The position numbers and the translations under genes were made by a program. The notes beneath the pieces are model-generated. The model saw only the letters and a program-made list of their open reading frames with translations. It did no database searches and was not told where the DNA came from. From Streptomyces aculeolatus (GTDB taxonomy: Bacteria > Actinomycetota > Actinomycetes > Streptomycetales > Streptomycetaceae), in NCBI RefSeq assembly GCF_020400605.1, contig NZ_JAINRD010000028.1, positions 57,594-121,593 of the forward strand: DNA of 64,000 bases. Direction: 5' to 3'. This document shows positions 7,806 to 16,381 of the stretch, piece by piece. Positions within the stretch are counted from its first letter, which is position 1; every line of letters starts with the position of its first letter.

Positions 7806-9170
7806 TCAGGTGAGTGTGGTGAGGGAGGTGGCGTGGGGGCCGCCGGATTCCTCGACGATCTCCGGGAGGGTCTGGGCTGTTCTGACCGTGGCGAAGCGGA
7901 CCGTGCCGGCGGTTGTGGTGAAGCCGTGGACGGCCGGGCGGGGGAGGCTGTTGTAGGAGAAGGGGTTGGAGAAGTAGTACGCGCCCGTGTCGAGGAGGGC
8001 CACGTGGTCGCCCGCCGCCAGCGGGGGGAGTTCGCGGGCGCGGGCCACCAGGTCGCCGGCGAAGCAGCACGGGCCCGCCACGTCCTGGGCGACCGGGGTG
8101 CCCGTCTTGGGGGCGCCCGCGGCGTCGTACGCGGCCACGCGCAGCGGCCAGGCGTCCGGCGCGAAGACGGTGCGTACGGCGACCTGGACGCCCGCGTGGG
8201 TGACCGCGATGGGGCGGCCGCCGGCGGACTTGGCGTACTCGACGCGGGCCAGCACCAGGCCGTTCTTCGCCAGCAGCGAGCGGCCGAACTCGGTGATCAG
8301 CGCGTAGCGGCCGTCGAAGAGGCCCGGGATCTCGGTGCGCAGCAGGCGCGCGTAGTCGGCGAAGGCCGGTGTGGTCTCGTCGGAGTCGAAGTTGACAGGC
8401 AGGCCGCCGCCGATGTCCAGCGTGGTGACCTGCCGCCGGCCGGCGGCCGCGTTGATCTCCTCCGCCAGTTCGTACGCCGCCCGCACCCCCGCGGCCATCA
8501 GCGGCAGCGGCACGCCCTGCGAGCCGGTGTGGGTGTGCAGGGCGGTCAGCCAGGGGCGGTCCGCGTACGCGCGGACGAGCCAGTCGCGGGCGCCCTCGTC
8601 CTGGAGCGTCACGCCGAACTTCGAGGTGGCCGTCGCCGTGCTCATCGCGCCGATGCTGCCGCCGCCGACCTGCGGGTTGATTCGTACGCCGATCGCCGAG
8701 CGGGTCGGCGCCGAGCGGACCAGGCCGTCGATGCGGGCCAGTTCCTCGGGGTTGTCGGCGTTGACGGCGATGCCCAGGGCCAGCGCGCCGCGCAGCTCCG
8801 CGGCGGTCTTGGCGGGGGAGTCGAGCACGGTGCGCTCCGGGGGCACGTCCGCCGCGCGGGCCAGCTCCAGCTCCCCGGGGCTGGCGACCTCCGCGCCCAG
8901 GCCCTCGGCGGCGAGCAGCCGCAGCACCGGCACCAGGGCCGCGGCCTTGACCGCGAAGGAGTGCAGCACCGGCGTCCCCGGCGCGACCACCTCGTCGAAC
9001 GCGGCCCGCAGCGCCGCCGCCGACTCCCGGATGCCCGCGACGTCCAGCAGCCCCACCACCGGCTCGGCGTCGGACACCAGCCCCTCGGTCAGCGCCGCGC
9101 GCACCGCCAGGTCGCGGCGGGCGGCGAGCGGGAGGTCCTGCGGTACGGAAACGGGCTCGTCGTAAGGCAT
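7806..9170 (-). CDS. Fold-type III PLP-dependent decarboxylase (DAP/ornithine decarboxylase-like)
   Basis: 454 residues from ATG 9170; an in-frame TTG four codons upstream is possible. The fold-III barrel motifs are present: the PLP lysine in HSFAVKAAA, HTHTGSQ, the phosphate loop DIGGGLPV, EFGRSLLAKNG, and the substrate-side Cys/Asp region (PCCFAGDLVAR) with GAYYFSNP. This is the architecture of diaminopimelate and ornithine/arginine decarboxylases, but the CESxD motif is altered to CCFAGD, so the substrate may differ from DAP. It is divergent from hutU with a 154-base gap and could share regulation with it. It reads in the same direction as the APC permease, 82 bases ahead of it, suggesting uptake and decarboxylation of the same amino acid. 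Confidence 0.8.
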   Translation of the reverse strand: MPYDEPVSVPQDLPLAARRDLAVRAALTEGLVSDAEPVVGLLDVAGIRESAAALRAAFDEVVAPGTPVLHSFAVKAAALVPVLRLLAAEGLGAEVASPGELELARAADVPPERTVLDSPAKTAAELRGALALGIAVNADNPEELARIDGLVRSAPTRSAIGVRINPQVGGGSIGAMSTATATSKFGVTLQDEGARDWLVRAYADRPWLTALHTHTGSQGVPLPLMAAGVRAAYELAEEINAAAGRRQVTTLDIGGGLPVNFDSDETTPAFADYARLLRTEIPGLFDGRYALITEFGRSLLAKNGLVLARVEYAKSAGGRPIAVTHAGVQVAVRTVFAPDAWPLRVAAYDAAGAPKTGTPVAQDVAGPCCFAGDLVARARELPPLAAGDHVALLDTGAYYFSNPFSYNSLPRPAVHGFTTTAGTVRFATVRTAQTLPEIVEESGGPHATSLTTLT

Positions 9171-9250
9171 GGCGGCAGTCAATCATCCGTCCGCAAATGC
9201 TGTCGTACGGCGTCCAGGTGTCGGACGCGAGGCAGGGGCGCGAGGCAGTC

Positions 9251-9280
9251 TTGACTAGGGTAATTCAGTCGCGTCAGGAT
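9251..9280 (+). promoter_or_regulatory. Candidate promoter for the hut operon
   Basis: TTGACT (9251-9256), an 18-base spacer and CAGGAT (9275-9280) lie 45 bases before the hutU start. The -35 box is good and the -10 box is weak. GACT and AGTC half-sites flank the spacer start (9253-9270) and could mark an operator. Confidence 0.4.
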
Positions 9281-9324
9281 GTGTTTCTGTTCATTCAGGA
9301 CGGATGGCGCGCCAGGAGGCAGGC

Positions 9325-10992
9325 ATGGCAGGACCCCGACCCGTGCGGGCGCCGCGCGGCACCCAGCCCAGCGCCCGCGGATGGCAGCAGGAGGCCGCCC
9401 TGCGGATGCTGCAGAACAACCTCGACCCCGAGGTCGCCGAGCACCCCGACAAGCTCGTCGTCTACGGCGGCACCGGCAAGGCCGCCCGCGACTGGGACTC
9501 CTTCGACGCCATGGTGCGTACGCTCACCACCCTCGGCCCGGACGAGACGATGCTGGTCCAGTCCGGCCGCCCCGTCGGCGTCATGCAGACCCACGAGTGG
9601 GCCCCCCGCGTCCTCATCGCCAACAGCAACCTCGTCGGCGACTGGGCCACCTGGGAGGAGTTCCGCAGGCTGGAGGCCCTGGGGCTGACCATGTACGGCC
9701 AGATGACCGCCGGTTCGTGGATCTACATCGGCACGCAGGGCATCCTCCAGGGCACGTACGAGACCTTCGCCGCCGTCGCCGCGAAGAGGTTCGGCGGCAC
9801 GCTCGCCGGGACCCTCACCCTGACCGCGGGACTCGGCGGCATGGGCGGCGCCCAGCCGCTCGCCGTCACCATGAACGACGGCGTCGCCCTGTGCATCGAG
9901 TGCGACCCCTCCCGCATCGAACGGCGCCTGGAGCACGGCTACCTCGACGCGAAGGCCGACAGCCCCGAACACGCCCTGCGGCTGGCCACCGAGGCCCGCG
10001 ACGCCCGCCGCCCGCTGTCCGTCGGCGTCCTCGGCAACGCCGCCGAGCTGGTGCCGCGGCTGCTCGCGGAGGGCGCGCCCATCGACATCGTCACCGACCA
10101 GACCTCCGCCCACGACCCGCTCGCGTACCTCCCCCTCGGCGTCGACTTCGCCGACATGGCCGCGTACGCCGCCGAGAAGCCCGCCGACTTCACCGCCCGC
10201 GCCCGCGAGTCGATGGCCCGGCACGTCGAGGCCATGGTCGGCTTCCAGGACGCCGGCGCCGAGGTCTTCGACTACGGCAACTCCATCCGCGGCGAGGCCA
10301 GGCTCGCCGGCTACGCGCGCGCCTTCGACTTCCCCGGCTTCGTACCCGCCTACATCCGCCCCCTGTTCAGCGAGGGCAAGGGCCCCTTCCGCTGGGCCGC
10401 GCTCTCCGGCGACCCCGCAGACATCGCCGCCACCGACCGCGCCATCCTCGACCTCTTCCCCGAGAACGAGTCGCTGGCCCGCTGGATCCGGCTGGCCGGC
10501 GAGCGCGTGCACTTCCAGGGCCTGCCCGCCCGCATCTGCTGGCTCGGCTACGGCGAGCGCGACCGGGCCGGCGAGCGGTTCAACGACATGGTGGCGAGCG
10601 GCGAGCTGGCCGCCCCGCTGGCCATCGGCCGGGACCACCTCGACTGCGGCTCGGTGGCGTCCCCGTACCGCGAGACCGAGGCCATGCGCGACGGCTCCGA
10701 CGCCATCGCCGACTGGCCGCTGCTCAACGCGATGGTCAACGTCGCCTCCGGCGCGTCCTGGGTCTCCATCCACCACGGCGGCGGCGTCGGCATGGGCCGC
10801 TCGCTGCACGCCGGCCAGGTCACCGTCGCCGACGGCACGGCGCTCGCGGGCGAGAAGATCCGCCGGGTGCTGACCAACGACCCGGGCATGGGCGTCATCC
10901 GGCACGTCGACGCGGGCTACGAGCGGGCCGAGGAGATCGCGGCGGAGCGCGGCGTGCGCGTACCGATGCGGGAAGGCGACACCGCGCCGTGA
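9325..10992 (+). CDS. hutU: Urocanate hydratase
   Basis: 555 residues, the usual urocanase length. It converts urocanate to 4-imidazolone-5-propionate with tightly bound NAD+, the second step of histidine breakdown. Signature stretches include QTHEWAPRVLIANSNLVGDW, the NAD loop TAGLGGMGGAQP and the active-site region ICWLGYGERDRAGERFN. ATG 9325 was chosen because AGGAGG sits 5 bases before it; the ATG at 9304 lacks a ribosome site. Its stop overlaps the next start by 4 bases (GTGA), so the first three hut genes are translationally coupled. No histidine ammonia-lyase (hutH) is in the window. Confidence 0.97.
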   Translation: MAGPRPVRAPRGTQPSARGWQQEAALRMLQNNLDPEVAEHPDKLVVYGGTGKAARDWDSFDAMVRTLTTLGPDETMLVQSGRPVGVMQTHEWAPRVLIANSNLVGDWATWEEFRRLEALGLTMYGQMTAGSWIYIGTQGILQGTYETFAAVAAKRFGGTLAGTLTLTAGLGGMGGAQPLAVTMNDGVALCIECDPSRIERRLEHGYLDAKADSPEHALRLATEARDARRPLSVGVLGNAAELVPRLLAEGAPIDIVTDQTSAHDPLAYLPLGVDFADMAAYAAEKPADFTARARESMARHVEAMVGFQDAGAEVFDYGNSIRGEARLAGYARAFDFPGFVPAYIRPLFSEGKGPFRWAALSGDPADIAATDRAILDLFPENESLARWIRLAGERVHFQGLPARICWLGYGERDRAGERFNDMVASGELAAPLAIGRDHLDCGSVASPYRETEAMRDGSDAIADWPLLNAMVNVASGASWVSIHHGGGVGMGRSLHAGQVTVADGTALAGEKIRRVLTNDPGMGVIRHVDAGYERAEEIAAERGVRVPMREGDTAP

Positions 10993-12233
10993 GCCCGTCC
11001 TCGTTCCAGGAGATGTGGCGCGAGCTGCGCCCCCTCGGGCGGTACGCGCCCTCCGGCGGCTACCGCCGGTTCGCGTGGACGGCCGCCGACACCGACTGCC
11101 GGGCCTGGTTCCGGGCGCAGGCCGAGGCCCGCGGGCTCGCGTACGAGACCGACCGCAACGGCAACCAGTGGGCCTGGCTCGGCGACCCCGCCGCCGGCGG
11201 CGCCGTCGTCACCGGCTCCCACCTCGACTCCGTACCCGACGGCGGCGCCTTCGACGGCCCTCTCGGCGTCGTCTCCGCCTTCGCCGCCCTCGACGAGCTG
11301 CGCGCCCGCGGCGCCCGCCCCGCCCGCCCCCTCGGCGTCGTCAACTTCGGCGACGAGGAAGGCGCCCGCTTCGGCCTGGCCTGCGTCGGCTCCCGCCTCA
11401 CCGCCGGGCAGCTGTCCGCCGCCGACGCGCACGAACTGCGCGACGCCGACGGCGTCACCCTGCCGCGGGCCATGGAGCGCGCGGGCCACGACCCCGGTGC
11501 GATCGGCCCCGACCCCGAGCGGCTCGCGCGTATCGGCGCCTTCGTCGAGCTGCACGTCGAGCAGGGCGTGGCGCTCGCCGGTACGGACCACGGGGTGGGC
11601 GTGGCGTCGGCGATCTGGCCGCACGGCCGCTGGCGGTTCGACTTCCGCGGCGAGGCCAACCACGCGGGCACGACCCGCATGGAGGACCGCCGCGACCCGA
11701 TGCTGACCTACGCGCACACGGTGCTCTCCGCCCGCAAGAAGGCCGCGCAGGCCGGCGCCCGCGCCACCTTCGGCAAGGTCGCCGTCGAGCCCAACGGCGT
11801 CAACGCCATCCCCGCGCTCGTCCGCGGCTGGCTCGACTCCCGCGCCGCCGACGAGGAAGCCCTGCACACCCTCGTCGCCGCCGTCGAGCAGGCCGCCCGC
11901 GAGCGCGCCGGACGCGACGGCACCGCGGTGGAGGTCACCCGCGAGTCGCTGACACCCGTCGTGGACTTCGACGACGCCCTGCGCGACCGCCTCGCCGCGC
12001 GCCTCGGCGGCGCGCCCCTGCTCCCGACGGGTGCGGGACACGACGCCGGAATCCTGTCGGGCGCGGTGCCGGCGGCCATGCTGTACGTACGGAATCCGAC
12101 GGGCGTCTCGCACGCACCGGCCGAGTCGGCGGACGAGGACGACTGCGCGGCGGGCGTACGGGCGCTGGCGGACGTGCTCGCGGACCTGGCCGGAGAAGGG
12201 GACGCGGCACAGCGAACGGAAGGGGCCGCGTGA
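10989..12233 (+). CDS. M20-family amidohydrolase (allantoate amidohydrolase-like) in the hut operon
   Basis: 414 residues from GTG 10989. It is an M20/hydantoinase-carbamoylase-type metallopeptidase: metal ligands are visible in GSHLDSVPDGGAFDGPLG, GDEEGARFG and ELHVEQG, plus the dimerisation/substrate region NHAGTTRMEDRRDPM. Relatives hydrolyse N-carbamoyl, allantoate or N-acyl amino acids. It is locked between hutU and hutF by 4-base overlaps at both ends. The pathway ends with N-formyl-glutamate and no HutG-type deformylase is visible here, so hydrolysis of N-formyl-L-glutamate to glutamate and formate is a reasonable inference. A simple allantoate role would not explain the position. Confidence 0.85.
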   Translation: MSPSSFQEMWRELRPLGRYAPSGGYRRFAWTAADTDCRAWFRAQAEARGLAYETDRNGNQWAWLGDPAAGGAVVTGSHLDSVPDGGAFDGPLGVVSAFAALDELRARGARPARPLGVVNFGDEEGARFGLACVGSRLTAGQLSAADAHELRDADGVTLPRAMERAGHDPGAIGPDPERLARIGAFVELHVEQGVALAGTDHGVGVASAIWPHGRWRFDFRGEANHAGTTRMEDRRDPMLTYAHTVLSARKKAAQAGARATFGKVAVEPNGVNAIPALVRGWLDSRAADEEALHTLVAAVEQAARERAGRDGTAVEVTRESLTPVVDFDDALRDRLAARLGGAPLLPTGAGHDAGILSGAVPAAMLYVRNPTGVSHAPAESADEDDCAAGVRALADVLADLAGEGDAAQRTEGAA

Positions 12234-13627
12234 CGACGTACTGGGCGGAGCAGGCGTGGGTCGGCGGCGTGGTCGAACCCGGCGTCGTCCTGGAGGCGGC
12301 GGCGTCCGGCGGGCTGCTCGCCGCGGTACGGACCGGGGCCGGCGCGCCGCCGCCGGGCGCCACCGTCCTGCGCGGCCTCACCCTGCCCGGCCTGGCGAAC
12401 GCCCACAGCCACGCCTTCCACCGAGCCCTGCGCGGCACCGTCCAGGTCGGCTCCGGCACGTTCTGGACGTGGCGCGAGGTGATGTACGACGTCGCCGACC
12501 GGCTCACCCCCGACACGTACTACGACCTCGCCCGCGCCGTCTACGCCGAGATGGCGCTCGCCGGGATCACCTGCGCCGGCGAGTTCCACTACGTCCACCA
12601 CGCCCCCGGCGGCGCCCGCTACGACGACCCCAACGCCATGGGCCGCGCCCTGATCGCCGCCGCCGCGGCGGCCGGGATCCGGCTGACGCTGCTCGACACC
12701 GCGTACCTGGCCGGCGGCTTCGGGGAGCCGCCGGGGCGGCACCAGGTGCGCTTCAGCGACGGCGACGCCGAGGCGTGGGCGGAACGCGCGGCGGCGCTCG
12801 CCGCCGACGGCGCCGGCAGCGGTTCCGGATCCGACGCCGCCGACACCGCCGATGCGGCAGACCCCGGCGGCACCACCCGCATCGGTGCCGCCGTCCACTC
12901 CGTGCGCGCCGTCCCCGCCGGCCAGCTCGCCACCGTCGCCGCCTGGGCCGCCGACCGCCGCGCCCCGCTCCACGTCCACCTCTCCGAGCAGCCCGCCGAG
13001 AACGAGGCGTGCGCCGCCGCCCACGGCGTCACCCCCGCCCGCCTCCTCGCCGACCACGGCGTCCTCGGCCGCCGCACCACCGCCGTCCACGCCACCCACC
13101 TCACCGCCGACGACATCGCCCTCCTCGGCCGCAGCGGCACCGGCGTGTGCATGTGCCCCACCACCGAACGCGACCTCGCCGACGGCATCGGCCCCGCCGT
13201 GGCCGTGGAGCGGGCGGGCAGCCCGCTGTCCCTCGGCAGCGACAGCCACGCCGTGGTCGACCTCTTCGAGGAGACGCGGGCGCTGGAGCTGAACGAGCGG
13301 CTGCGCACCCGCCGCCGCGGCCACTGGACCGCCCACCACCTGCTGCGCGCCGCCACCGAGGGCGGCTACGCCGCCCTCGGCTGGGACGCCCCGGCCCGGC
13401 TGGAGCCGGGCGGGCTCGCGGACTTCACCACCGTGGCGCTGGACAGCGTGCGCACGGCGGGCGCCATGCCGCGGCTCGGCGCGGAGACGGCGGTGTTCGC
13501 GGCGACGGCCGCGGACGTGCGGCACACGGTGGTGGCGGGCCGGCACGTCGTACGGGACGGGGTGCACGCGCTCGTGGAGGACGTCCCGGGGGCGCTCGCG
13601 GCGGCCGTCGGGGCGCTGCGCGGCTGA
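12230..13627 (+). CDS. hutF: Formimidoylglutamate deiminase
   Basis: 465 residues from GTG 12230, overlapping the previous gene by 4 bases. It belongs to the amidohydrolase superfamily and removes ammonia from N-formimino-L-glutamate to give N-formyl-L-glutamate. Metal-binding motifs are NAHSHAFHRAL near residue 62, the HVHLSEQPAENEAC strand and LGSDSHAVVDLFEE. An alanine/Asp-rich insert (GSGSGSDAADTADAAD, near residues 199-214) looks like a surface loop. The presence of hutF argues that this organism uses the formylglutamate branch rather than direct HutG formiminoglutamase. Confidence 0.93.
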   Translation: MTTYWAEQAWVGGVVEPGVVLEAAASGGLLAAVRTGAGAPPPGATVLRGLTLPGLANAHSHAFHRALRGTVQVGSGTFWTWREVMYDVADRLTPDTYYDLARAVYAEMALAGITCAGEFHYVHHAPGGARYDDPNAMGRALIAAAAAAGIRLTLLDTAYLAGGFGEPPGRHQVRFSDGDAEAWAERAAALAADGAGSGSGSDAADTADAADPGGTTRIGAAVHSVRAVPAGQLATVAAWAADRRAPLHVHLSEQPAENEACAAAHGVTPARLLADHGVLGRRTTAVHATHLTADDIALLGRSGTGVCMCPTTERDLADGIGPAVAVERAGSPLSLGSDSHAVVDLFEETRALELNERLRTRRRGHWTAHHLLRAATEGGYAALGWDAPARLEPGGLADFTTVALDSVRTAGAMPRLGAETAVFAATAADVRHTVVAGRHVVRDGVHALVEDVPGALAAAVGALRG

Positions 13628-13673
13628 CTCCCGAACCCGACCCGGCACCCAACCGACCCACGAGGGCAGGACC

Positions 13674-14885
13674 ATGACCGCCGCAACCACCGCCGCAGCC
13701 ACAGCCGTCGTCAACATCGGCAGCCTCGTCACCAACGACCCGGCGCTCGGGGACGGCCCGCTCGGGCTGCTGGCGGACGCGGCCGTCGTCTTCGAGGGCG
13801 ACCGCGTCGCCTGGGTCGGCGCGACCGGTGCGGCGCCGGCCGCGGACACGGCGTACGACGCGGCGGGCCGGGCGCTGCTCCCGGGCTTCGTCGACTCGCA
13901 CTCCCACCTCCTCTTCGCCGGCGACCGCACCCGGGAGTTCGCCGCCCGGATGTCCGGCCGCCCCTACACTGCGGGCGGCATCCGTACGACGGTCGCCGCC
14001 ACCCGCGCCGCCACCGACGCGGAACTGGCGGCGAACCTCGCCCGGTTCGTCCGCGAGATGCTCCGCCAGGGCACGACGACGCTGGAGACCAAGTCCGGCT
14101 ACGGCCTGACGGCGGCGGACGAGTCGCGGGCGCTGCGGGTCGCGGCGGAGCAGGTCGCGGGGGTGGAGGAGGTCACGTACCTCGGTGCCCATGTCGTCGC
14201 GCCGGAGTACGCGGACGATCCGGCCGCGTACGTCGACCTGGTCACCGGCGAGATGCTCGACGCCTGCGCGCCGTACGCGCGGTGGATCGACGTCTTCTGC
14301 GAGAAGGGCGCCTTCGACGGCGACCAGGCGCGGGCGGTCCTCACCGCGGGCAAGGCGCGCGGCCTGACCCCGCGGGTGCACGCCAACCAGCTGTCGTACG
14401 GGCCGGGCGTGCAGCTCGCCGTCGAGCTGGAGGCGGCGTCGGCCGACCACCTGACGCACCTGAGCGACGCGGACGTGGCCGCGCTGGCGTCGGGGGCGAC
14501 GGTGGCGACGTTCCTGCCGGGCTGCGAGTTCTCGACGCGGGCGGTCTACCCGGACGTGCGGCGGGTGCTGGACGCGGGCGCGACGGTGGCGCTGTCGACG
14601 GACTGCAACCCGGGCTCGTCGTTCACCAGCTCCATGCCGTTCTGCGTGGCCGTCGCGGTACGGGAGATGGGCATGACGCCGGACGAGGCGGTGTGGTCCG
14701 CGACGGCGGGCGGCGCGGCGGCGCTGCGGCGCACGGACGTGGGCCGCCTCGCGCCGGGCGCGCGGGCGGACGCGGCGCTGCTGGACGCACCGAGCCACGT
14801 GCACCTGGCGTACCGGCCGGGGGTGCCGCTGGTGGCGGAGGTGTGGCGGCGGGGGGAGCGGCTGCCCGGCGCGGGCGGCAACTGA
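13674..14885 (+). CDS. hutI: Imidazolonepropionase
   Basis: 403 residues, the usual length. It opens the ring of 4-imidazolone-5-propionate to N-formimino-glutamate. The HxH metal motif is in FVDSHSHLLFAGDR (His76, His78), substrate residues follow in TKSGYGL, and the Asp-containing STDCNPGSSFTSSMP closes the site. A 46-base gap after hutF keeps it in the same operon. Biochemically it acts before HutF although it is last in gene order. Confidence 0.95.
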   Translation: MTAATTAAATAVVNIGSLVTNDPALGDGPLGLLADAAVVFEGDRVAWVGATGAAPAADTAYDAAGRALLPGFVDSHSHLLFAGDRTREFAARMSGRPYTAGGIRTTVAATRAATDAELAANLARFVREMLRQGTTTLETKSGYGLTAADESRALRVAAEQVAGVEEVTYLGAHVVAPEYADDPAAYVDLVTGEMLDACAPYARWIDVFCEKGAFDGDQARAVLTAGKARGLTPRVHANQLSYGPGVQLAVELEAASADHLTHLSDADVAALASGATVATFLPGCEFSTRAVYPDVRRVLDAGATVALSTDCNPGSSFTSSMPFCVAVAVREMGMTPDEAVWSATAGGAAALRRTDVGRLAPGARADAALLDAPSHVHLAYRPGVPLVAEVWRRGERLPGAGGN

Positions 14886-14952
14886 GGCGGGCGACGGCGG
14901 GAGAGCGCGCCTGTCGGCAACAGACGGCGGCAGCCGGGAGGGACCCTTCCCG

Positions 14953-16296
14953 TCAGCAACCGAGGCGGGCGTCCGGGGGGTCCGCCGCGGGGCGTGCCGT
15001 CAGGTGGTCCACCGCCGCGCGCTCCGCGCACTCGTTGCCGAAGCCCACCAGCCCGTGCCGCCCGCCGGGCACCGTCAGCAGCGGCGCCCGGAACCGCATC
15101 GCGACCCGCTCCGCGCCGGCCGCCGGCGTGCGGATGTCGTCCTCGCTGTTGACCAGCAGCAGGTCCGCCCCGTCCGCCGCGCCGTAGCCCCCGTCACCGC
15201 CCGCCGGGCGGACCGCGCCCAGCGGCTCCCCGCGCCCCGGCCAGTGCACGCAGGGCGCGTAGTCGCGCGCCACCGTCCGCGTACGCCACCGCGCCTCGTC
15301 CGCGTCGTCCAGCTCCCGCAGGAGCGCGCGCAGGTTCCCCGGCCACCGGAAGTCCGTGCAGTGCACGCCGAGGAAGAGCGCGAGCGGCGGCGGCCCCGGG
15401 TCCAGCTCGTCGAACGCCGCCCGCACGTCGGGCGGCACCTCCTTCGGTACGGCCCTGGCCGTCGGCTCGGGGACCTGCTCGTCGTCCAGCTCCTGGCGGG
15501 TGTGCAGGGTCCTCAGTACATAGGACGTGCCCGGCCGGTCCGGGTCGACGACCCCGTCGAAGACCGCCGCGCGCACCCGCTCCGGGTGACGGGTGACGTA
15601 GACCTGGCCGGCGACGGTGGCGTAGGAGTGCAGCAGCAGGCTGATCCGCTCCTCGCCCAGCGCGCGGCGGACCCGTTCCAGATCCGTCGCGCCGGCGCGG
15701 GAGCCGAGGCGGGCCAGCAGCGGGCCGTGGGAGAGGCGGCAGCCCTCGACGTAGTCGCGGGCGGCGGCGTCAACGGCGCCGACGTCCCTGACGAGCCGCA
15801 GGCTGCGCGCGGCGCCGAGGCGGTCCAGGGCGCCGCGGGGCTCGCCGCAGTCGACGCGGTGGCTGCGGCCGGTGCCGCGGCGGTCGTAGCCGACGATGTC
15901 GAACCGGTCGCGCAGCGCCCGCGGGTAGTCGACGCCGGCGGAGACGGCCTCCTGGAGGCCCGACAGGCCCGGCCCGCCGGGTGCGAGGACGAGCGCGCCG
16001 ATGCGGCGGTCGGGGTCGCGGGCGGGCAGGCGCGAGAGTGCCAGGCGCAGGGTCTCGGGACTGCCGCCGCCGACGGGCACGGTGACGCCGCGGCACTCGC
16101 GCCGCTCCATGCCCGTCAGCGGGCAGGGGCTCCACTCGTCGCCGGCGGGGTCCGGTCCGTACGAAGCGCCGCCGCCTGGCGGCTCCGGCCCGTCCCCGTC
16201 AGGCGTCCCGCACGCGCCCGTCCACGCCAGCGCCAGCGCCGTGAGCAGGGCGAGCACCGGGGCGGGGCGGCCGGGCCGCCGCCGGGGGGAGGCCAT
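14953..16296 (-). CDS. Exported alpha/beta hydrolase, TAP-like family
   Basis: 447 residues with a twin-arginine-free signal peptide (residues 1-29) ending ALAWTGAC; Cys29 may be lipidated, though Thr at -3 is unusual for a lipobox. The body resembles tripeptidyl aminopeptidase/SlpD-type hydrolases: oxyanion region LVLAPGGPGLSG, then DIVGYDRRGTGRS, a C-terminal SEDDIRTP acid region and GRHGL with the catalytic His. The nucleophile elbow reads LLHSYATV instead of the usual GxSYG, so both flanking glycines are replaced. It probably acts outside the membrane on peptides or esters, or may be inactive. It lies between hutI and the sigma factor gene with no obvious link to either. Confidence 0.8.
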   Translation of the reverse strand: MASPRRRPGRPAPVLALLTALALAWTGACGTPDGDGPEPPGGGASYGPDPAGDEWSPCPLTGMERRECRGVTVPVGGGSPETLRLALSRLPARDPDRRIGALVLAPGGPGLSGLQEAVSAGVDYPRALRDRFDIVGYDRRGTGRSHRVDCGEPRGALDRLGAARSLRLVRDVGAVDAAARDYVEGCRLSHGPLLARLGSRAGATDLERVRRALGEERISLLLHSYATVAGQVYVTRHPERVRAAVFDGVVDPDRPGTSYVLRTLHTRQELDDEQVPEPTARAVPKEVPPDVRAAFDELDPGPPPLALFLGVHCTDFRWPGNLRALLRELDDADEARWRTRTVARDYAPCVHWPGRGEPLGAVRPAGGDGGYGAADGADLLLVNSEDDIRTPAAGAERVAMRFRAPLLTVPGGRHGLVGFGNECAERAAVDHLTARPAADPPDARLGC

Positions 16297-16381
16297 GAGC
16301 CGATCATGGCACCGCCTCCCCGGAAACCCGGGGAGGCGGCTCTCGGTCCGGTCATCGGCCGGATGCCCGGCCGGGTGCGGC

